From the NCBI GenBank assembly GCA_002224055.1, contig AZLU01000160.1, positions 33,252 through 97,251 on the forward strand: 64,000 bases of DNA. Reading direction: 5' to 3'. Position numbers and translations under genes: made by a program. Shown here piece after piece: positions 56,341 to 64,000 of this stretch (position 1 is the first letter of the stretch; each line of letters opens with the position of its first letter). The DNA is from Pezizomycotina sp. ARF18. Lineage: Eukaryota; Ascomycota. The notes under the pieces are model-generated. The model ran no database searches. It saw nothing but the letters and a program-made list of their open reading frames with translations, and was not told where the DNA came from.

Positions 56341-59300
56341 GCCTTCCTTACCCGCTACGGGCCGAGGCCTCCCTATTCTTTACGATCTAGGATAGGGCGT
56401 ACTCCTAGCGCTTACCTTAGTTTAATAAATATTGGCAGAGCTAGCGGTTTAGTAAATATATCGGCGACGTTATCGGCCGATACGACGCGCGCTAGCGTGA
56501 TCTTATAATCTTTAATTTTCTCTCTAATAAAATAATATTTAATATCGATATACTTAGTTCGTTTATTAACGTTATAAGCCGCGTTTATAGCTAGGTAATA
56601 AGCGCCCGTATTATTAATTTTTAATTTAACGGAATTATCTTCTCGTTATTAGTAGCTCTAGTCTATTAGTTTATAAGTAGACTTAACTAAAGTATCTTCT
56701 AAGTTATATTATCTTTTAAGTCGCGGCGCTAAATATCATATATTCTACCTCTGTTATTAAAATAGCGACGGTAGTTTATTTATAAGATATAAACGATACT
56801 ACTTTTTTATATATTATAAAGGTATAGCTATTAACTAAGCGGCGATTTTTAGCTCGAGCGAAGTTACTATCTATATATTTCTAAGGCTATATCTCTCTAT
56901 CGGTACTACTCGGGCTAAAGTGTAGGCTATATTTATGCGTCCTCTATAGATAGCGTAGTAATCGCTATATCGCGGTATATTATAAGTCCCCTAAGTAGGT
57001 AGTAAAGATAGCTAATTCTAACTAAGCGAAGGTTAGTTTTAGGCGCGTCTAAACCGTTAGATATTAAGTTTCTCTAAGTTTACTATAATAGTTCTCTAGT
57101 CTAACGATTTAATTCTTCTTAGAACGGCGTAGCGCGGATATTAAACTATTAATATCGTTACGACTACGTAGTTCTATATACTATAACGTTAAAATAATCT
57201 ATTAATATACGTCTCCTACGATAAGTATATCGTTTTTTATAGTAATTTCTCTCGATTTAAGCTTTTAAGAAGTATACTATATCGTTAAATTATTTAATAT
57301 TAAGCTATTTAAATAGCTTTTTTTTAATCTATCGGCTAGTTCGTTATATATAATAATAAGTAAGTTATTAATAAATATAAAATATATATATTAACGCCTT
57401 CTGTATTAATATCTCTTAAGTTATAGTATATACCCGTATTATAGGTAATCGATATAATCCTATATTAGTTAATACTTTATAAAATTTATTATTTTAGATT
57501 AATAGCGAGATGTATAGACTATATATTAATTTAGTAAGTAGAGTAATATATTATACCTTCGTATATTAGTTTATTAAGAATCGTTTATATTAATATATAC
57601 TCTTTAGGCGCGAGTATATTTACTTATTAATTAGGCGCTAGATCCTCTCTAAGAAATATAGAGGTAATATCTCTATATCGTACCTCGAGATCTAACGCGG
57701 CGGCTACCGCTAAAATAGCGCGGGCTATAGAGAATTTAACGACCAGTAAAATATATATCGTTTTATTAATCTTATAGATAGCCTAGAACTACTAGTCTTA
57801 CCTTATAGCGAACGATCTTTCTAAGCGTTTTATTTATAGCGAAGTATCTACTTTAGCGGTAGTAAACGCTACTACTCAATTCTTTTATATCTATTTAAAT
57901 TAGTTTTATACGTTATATTTTTCTAGCGAGAGTAGTTCTTTCTTTATTACTACCTACTATTCTACTTTTTTAGCGATTATATTATCTAAGCGTAGATAAT
58001 AGTATCTAGATCTTTAATATTCTAATATATAGCGAGAGCTACCGCGTTAATAAAAGTTAAAAAGCTACTTTAAGCGGCGAGTATAGAATTATCGTACTTA
58101 ATCTATCGCGGTAAATTTAATCTAGCGGTTATTATAAAATAAGAGGTTTATAATATTTTACGCTAAATTAGATTATATACTTTAACTATTTTACCGCTAC
58201 CTTAAATTCTATATATTTCTTTTTCTATACTCTTATAGCGAGTTTATTAATAAGATAATAATTTTTACCTATATATTAGTACTAAACGGGTAGAGTTTAC
58301 TAATATCTAGTTTATAGCCTTAATACGTCTTATAGGGCGTCTTACCGCGAAATACCTTTATAGATAATATATTCTTTAGTTTATAAATATATCGAGCGGC
58401 TTTTTCCTATAGATAAGCGGTAGATCTATATCGTAAAGCACTACGCGTATCTTATTTATAATAATTAGTAAAAAGCGTTCTACTACTCGTTTTAGCTATA
58501 ATCGTTTAGCGCGTACCGCTACTACTTAATACTATATAAGGCTAGTATATCTTTAAATTTACTATCGTTTAATTAATCGCTATATTTATCGCCGCTATTA
58601 TAATAAATAACGAGAATAGAGTATAACGATATTAAATCGCGGTCTCTTGAGTTAGAGCGCTTCGCGGTATATTTAATAATTTACGTCTTAATTTATTTAT
58701 CTATATCTACTAATTATTCTTTTTATTACTATATAGAAGTATCTAGCCGTATCGAGTCGTATCGTTAACTATATTATTAAATCTACTACTATTTTTTAAA
58801 CTCTATTATTTACGGGGCGCTATCTATATATCTACGTAAATCTTTATAGAGGTATAGTTTCTTAAGTACTAACGCTTGAGCGTCTAATAGTATATACTTA
58901 CCTATTATATATACTTTATAAGAACGTTAAATATACGTACCTTCCTAATAGTTATACCTAGATCTTTAATAAACGGCAAAGATCGATTTATTTAAATAAT
59001 TAGCGCCTAGTACTTCCTACGCTATTTACTTTATTCTTATAATAAGCGCCTATTCGCTATATATCGAGCTAATTTATAATAGTTATTATTTTCTATATAA
59101 CTATTAGAATATCCTTCCCTACTTAAACACTTAAGAGCGATTTTACCTATTTTATAATATTAAACGTAGTAGTATATCTTAATCCGAAAGATTAAACGTT
59201 AGTCTCCGTTAACTAATTATACTACTAATAGTAGCTTAGCTTATTTAAATTTTTTAATAATAGACGTCGGTTATTATAATAACTCGGTATTTATTATTAA

Positions 59301-60884
59301 TATTTACTTTAAGGCGTACGTTTCTAATATAAGTAGCTAGAACGACGTAATCGTCTTCTATACGTACGCGGTAAGACGATTTAAGCTTATATAACTCCGC
59401 GAAATCTCCTATTATTATAATATAATTATTATTTATTTATCGGCGTACTACTAACCGTTATTTAAGCTAGTATAGTACGCCTCGTATACTATTTTAAAGT
59501 ATCGTTATTTTGCTTATATTCTATGGCTTTATATTTAGTCTTTATCCTTTTATAGTTTACGGCTAAGGCGGCGCCTTCTAGCTTTATAGGTAGGCGCGGT
59601 AGTTAGCGGCGGGCTAGCGCAAAAGGAGTCTATCTCGTTCCTCTAGCGTTATCTAATAATACTACTAGCTAGCGTTATCTTTATAATTAAACTAGGTCTA
59701 AAATCCTCTTTATTATTAGCGTTAATTATAAGATAAACGCTTATAGGTAATAGTACATATATAGCTATATTCTCCGTATATAATATTATACCCTATATCG
59801 ATACGCTTTACGGTAACGCGCCTTATTAGCTACCGCGCTATTAAATCCTCTACGACTAATAATCTTCTCTTAGAGAGTATCTACGCTATCTTAATTATTC
59901 TATTTTCTTTTACTACTATCGTATTTATTACTACTAATATCCTTATTACCGGCGTATTCTTATTACTATATTAGGCTATATTATTATTACTTTTATTCTT
60001 CTTTTAGCGCGTTTATATCGGCGCCAAATTTATCGTACGTAAGTTTTTATACTTTTTAACGTACTTCTTCTTACTTAGTAGGCTTATTACTTACTTAAGA
60101 TTTATTATAACGCCTTCTACTATTATTAGTAACGTAATAGAGGATAATACGGTATTATACGACTTAAATAATTCTTTTAAGATATTCTTAATAAGCTAAT
60201 TATCGTAAAATCCTAAATTAAGAGCCTTTAGTTTTATCTACTATTCTTTTCGCGCGGTTAATATACGTATATATAGAGTCGTCGTCTTCTAATATACTTA
60301 TTAACTAAAGTTCTAATATTACCGATTCGCCTCGTTATTTACAAAATTTATAGATTTAAGGGCTATCTAAACGGCCTATACTCTTATTTATTAGCGTTAA
60401 AGTAATAAATCTACTTATTTTATCATAAAAGTAATAAGTACTATTACATATCATAATAGCCTATTTATCTTTACTAAGCTTCTTATCTAGAGTCTTAGAT
60501 TTTTACGATAGTATTTAGCGAGCTTTAATATACGTAGTTCTATAAAGTATACGCTTTTCTAGAGTAGCTAGTCGCTACTCTACTTAAATGCGGAATAGGA
60601 TTATAATAAATTACTTATTATATATATTAGATAGCTAGATATACTCGGCGCTATATAATAGGTATCTTCTATTAGAGTCGACGAGTATAATATTAAAATA
60701 TTTACTCTACTGATAGCCGAGCGTACTTATAATACCTTATAATAGCGCGACGGGCGGCGAGATAAGAATAAAGTATTCCTTAAGAACATACTACGTTATA
60801 AGCTTCGCGACGTTACTATCTAAGATCTAGATTATTATTTAAGATAGTACGGATAGAGTTATTACTTTTTTTTTATAATATAGT

Positions 60885-61130
60885 TATACCATAAATAAGA
60901 TTAAAATTATTAATTACATAAAGAATAAAAACTATTACCAAGGACAGTATCCTACCGTTTTATATTAAAAAATTCCATATAAAACGAATCTTTACGATAT
61001 TAATATTCTCGTATCGATACATGCCGTTCATTACAGAGCTCGGCCGAGGTCGGTCGATACATATGCGCTGCGGGTAATTTCTCGATATCATTCGTGTCGT
61101 TTTGATGTTCCTTTATACTTACATCCAACA
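60885..61130 (-). repeat. 5' LTR of element B
   Basis: On the minus strand it starts TGTTGGATGTAAG and ends near TGGTATA. It keeps CATGCCGTTCATTACAGAG and other CA/TG sites that are TA in the partner. Its outer half is the least mutated part of element B. The A-rich inner half differs by small indels. Confidence 0.8.
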
Positions 61131-61569
61131 TATCCGTGATATTATTCTCTAATCTTATATATTAAGGCTCGATAGTTCCTTTTTAAACTAATTCTCTTAT
61201 GAAATAATTTATACGTTAATATACTTAAATTTTAACTATATATTTAAAATCTTTTATAATACTAATAGTAATTTTAATTATCTATATATATCTCGATATT
61301 ATTAGAAGCCTTAAACTTAAAGGCTTACTGTATATCTTTAATATAAAGTACCTAGAGAGTTTCTCGTAATAGCTTTTCTATAGCTATATTGTATTTAAAC
61401 TACTAATAGCTATACTATATTACTTTTTAAGTATATAAGATAGCTATTCTATTAAATATTATTATATGTCGGTATAGATCTATAAGTAAGCTATATTAGC
61501 CTAGTCGGCGTTTATATAATATATAAATTTAATATTTTATCCTATATCTTATAGATAAAATATATAAGT
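61131..61569 (-). mobile_element. Outer Ty1/copia element A, upstream part
   Basis: The minus strand carries a RIP-altered copia RNase H segment: KYINV, then YFIRELV, KGTIEP, YIRLENNITD, with TAA where Arg or Gln codons would have been. The last codons run directly into the insertion point of element B. Continues to about 61569, where a GC-rich island begins. Confidence 0.6.
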
Positions 61570-61795
61570 ATATAGGTTTGACATTGGGTGGGTCGGGCGC
61601 CCGAGGGGGGATTGACCGCCCATGCTGCCCGTCGGGTCGCTACTACTAACCCGGCCCTATCGTGGCCATCGGATAGGAAATTCCTCCCAACCCACCCGAT
61701 CCCTACCAAGAGCTAGGGATAGGTAGCTATCCCGTCCTACCGGCCGGGTCGGGATTAAGAAGGATACCGCCTTTTATATATCTCCTCCGGGATAC
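61570..61795. other. GC-rich island inside the RIP block
   Basis: Abrupt switch from about 25% to over 60% GC. It keeps intact CA and TG sites (GACATTGGG, CCCATGCTGCCC, GGCCATCGG), so it escaped RIP or arrived later. It has repeated GGGTCGGG and CCCACCCGATCCC motifs. The left boundary AGGTTTGACATTGGGTGGG resembles the terminal region of some hAT-type DNA transposons, but no matching inverted end was found. Confidence 0.4.
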
Positions 61796-64000
61796 TAAGT
61801 ATCCCTACTAGAAATTAAGCTAATAAAGAAATATTATGTAAGTTTACGTATTTAATTTTTTCTTTTTACGTTTTATATTTATATATTTGTATTAACTTTC
61901 TTAATAAAATTATATTTAAAATAGTTTAATATAAAGACTTAAAATATATATTTTATCTTAATCTACGTAATATTTTTAATTTTTATAATTTAGATTTATA
62001 ATCTATATTAATTAAATTAAAAGATCTTATTTTTAAACTAATTTATATAAAGAAAGCTATCTAAATATTTTATAGTTTAATTGTTTTATAGTCTTTTACT
62101 AGTAAATTATTACTTAATTTATATAATCTTATTATTACTAATATAAAGATAAATATTAAACCTACTTAAAAAATATTATCTACGTAATATATTAAGGTAT
62201 CCCTATTTTTAAATTATCTTAAAAGAGAATTATTATATATAAGAAATAAGCGCGGCTAAAAAAACTAATAGTTTAATCTTCACTACTTTCTAAAGAGTTT
62301 CTTATCTTAACGCTAACGTATATTATCTTACTAGATCTAACTAATTTTATATAATCTTATTAATTAAACGTTAAATAGAATCTATTTAATAGTAAAGTCT
62401 TTCTTCTAGTACTTAATACTAAAAACTAACTTAGTAATTTTTAATCTTATTTAACGCTTTTACATAATATATATTAATATTTAATATATCTATATTTTTT
62501 ATATATATATATAAAAAAATACTATACTTACTTTTAGGCTTACTTTGTAAGATTTTATATTTTGTTATTCTAAAACCGCTGTATAATCTTTTTTTATCTA
62601 TTTTAATTAACCCGTAATTTTATAGTTTTTCTAATTATTCTTTAGTTATTTTTTAATTATTTCTTTAATTATTTCTTTTATAATTTCTTTCGTAGTTTCT
62701 TTTATAGTTCCTCTTATAGTTTCTTTTATAATTTTTATTCTTTTATTTACCGATAGCTATCTACTTACTATTATCTTTTTTTCTTTTTAACTACTTAAGT
62801 AGTACTATAGTATTAAACTATAAAATCGATAAGATCTAGAGAATATAATATATTTTAGATTTTAAAATCTATAAGTCTAGAATATCTAAACGTCGATAAT
62901 ATATAAAAAGAAGAAATAACTTAAAGAGTAAAGTATTTACTATTATAGTAGATTTTAGCTATATTACATATAAAAGAAAACTACTATTATAATATAAGTT
63001 TAAAAAAATTATTAAAAGACGTTTTTATTCGTTAAATATTTATTTACTTATTTTAAGCTTTTTATTTTAAATAATCTTTAAAAATTAATTTTTAGATATA
63101 TAATTAATACGTATAAATTTAAAGTAAACTATATATTTTATTAACTATATATAAATTAAATATTGATAGAACTAGAAAAAGATATCGATTAACTTAGATT
63201 AAATTTAACCTAAAAGAAAATAATAAAAATAAAGAAAAAAATAAAAAAAAAAATTAAAAAATAAAAATAATATAATATAACTATTAAATTATAAAAAAGT
63301 TTTAGACGCTAATAATTAATTATTATCTAATTTAATAATTAATTTTATTATAGCGGGAGCCTTTATACTAAGATATATAATAAATAAAGCCTTAAAATAA
63401 TATTAAAAATTTTAGTTATAGAGATTAATCATAACTATAATAAATAATATTTTATAACGAGTATATATAGAGAAAGAGGCTCGGTAAAGTTAAATAAAAA
63501 AAACTCTAATAGATATTAATAGAGTAGAGAAAAAAAAAAAAAAAGGAAAAAAAAAGAAGTACTAGTAATAAAAATTAATTTCTAAAGACGATAAAGATTT
63601 AAAAATTTAAAAAAAATTAAAAATTAAATAATTAAAGAGATTAGACGGCGTTAGAGAATAGCTTAAGAAAAAAAAGGAATTAGAAATAAGAGAGTAATAA
63701 TAATAGTAAAAATATATATTAATATAATATTTTACCTATTTTATTTTAAAATAGTTTAAAAAATAATATTCCTAGTAGTAGTGAATATAGTTCCTTAATA
63801 AAAATTTTTTTTTTTAAGTAAAGTAGATATTTTAGTTTTAACTTTATAATTTATTAAAGTATAATAGTAGCTATAGCGATATATTAAAATATAATAATAT
63901 TATACCGCTTAGGTATATTTTATAACGCTATAATATATAGAATAGTATTATATATAGTTATTTAATATATATAAAAAATAAAAAATAAAATAAAAAATAA
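61796..64000. other. Very AT-rich sequence, unassigned
   Basis: Over 80% A+T by eye, with long A- and T-rich strings (for example 63190-63300 and 63530-63560) and no reading frame. Probably a heavily RIP-mutated repeat running off the right edge. No telomere repeat is visible. Confidence 0.5.

Larger units (their letters stand above)
56100..61130 (-). mobile_element. Inner Ty1/copia retrotransposon B, full-length, RIP-inactivated
   Basis: About 5.0 kb with LTRs at both ends, flanked by the 5-bp direct repeat TATCC (56095-56099 and 61131-61135). The coding strand is minus. Near the 3' end the minus strand reads RTKYIDIKYYFIRE and VADIFTKPL (56443-56570), the copia RNase H C terminus. Reverse transcriptase is marked at about 57340-57400 by FIFINNLLII, where the catalytic Y-V-D-D should be; V->I and D->N all follow from G->A. 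The gene order (RT then RNase H last) fits copia. Gag and integrase were not resolved. Stops are frequent and the element cannot move. Confidence 0.75.
54745..64000. repeat. AT-rich, RIP-mutated repeat block
   Basis: Composition changes sharply at about 54.8 kb to long A/T strings in which TA dominates, CA and TG are rare and CG islands persist. This is the outcome expected of RIP, which mutates C in CA context. Stops are dense on both strands. It contains two nested copia-type elements, a GC-rich island and unassigned AT-rich sequence. The piece 54745-55713 resembles no element I can name. The block continues past the right edge. Confidence 0.85.

Noticed and set aside
61796-64000. Subtelomere or telomere at the right edge
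   Set aside because: No TTAGGG-type repeats; AT richness is explained by RIP.

Overview
The window looks like a filamentous ascomycete (Pezizomycotina) scaffold. Genes are split by short GT-AG introns of roughly 50-90 nt. Four genes resemble the fungal SAT4/Pth11-like seven-helix membrane family, which is typical of Pezizomycotina. The last ~9 kb is an AT-rich repeat block whose two LTRs differ almost only by CA->TA and TG->TA changes, the mark of repeat-induced point mutation (RIP).

Layout. 1-5.6 kb (all minus strand): a BTB/POZ gene running off the left edge, a SAT4-like gene and an aldo/keto reductase. 5.6-8.3 kb: nothing recognisable. 8.5-10.5 kb: a secreted Gly/Gln-rich repeat protein. 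13.7-14.7 kb: an intact Cys-rich, probably GPI-anchored wall protein. 16.1-17.5 kb: a second SAT4-like gene. 17.5-21.3 kb: gene-free, with a 240-bp tandem duplication. 21.3-22.9 kb: an OTT_1508-like deaminase-family gene. 25.4-27.3 kb: a secreted TAP-like serine peptidase. 27.7-28.5 kb: an uncharacterised secreted protein. 30.1-32.6 kb: a third SAT4-like gene with a 7-nt microexon. 34.1-36.2 kb: a membrane-anchored aspartyl-protease-like protein lacking both catalytic aspartates. 36.8-37.7 kb: an NmrA-like gene with an internal deletion. 38.9-40.6 kb: an uncharacterised gene. Near 41 kb: an intron-containing tRNA and a MITE-like palindromic element. 41.6-49.4 kb: an Hsp70-like ATPase (HSPA12 type), a coiled-coil protein and a P-loop GTPase. 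49.8-54.7 kb: a two-repeat protein, a degenerate fourth SAT4-like gene and a small secreted protein. 54.7-64 kb: RIP-mutated retrotransposons, one Ty1/copia element nested inside another, with a GC-rich island.

A pervasive oddity is that nearly every conserved gene is broken by several one-base frame slips, usually a missing base in a short homopolymer, while the protein sequence on both sides stays well conserved. RIP does not make indels, so I read most of these as assembly indel errors rather than pseudogenes. For that reason most CDS entries are gene spans, not clean reading frames.

Functionally the window holds surface and secreted proteins (receptor-like proteins, wall protein, peptidase and inactive peptidase-like protein), stand-alone oxidoreductases, and a GTPase/chaperone/coiled-coil neighbourhood beside a transposon-rich, RIP-silenced flank. 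No biosynthetic cluster, CRISPR array or rRNA was seen.
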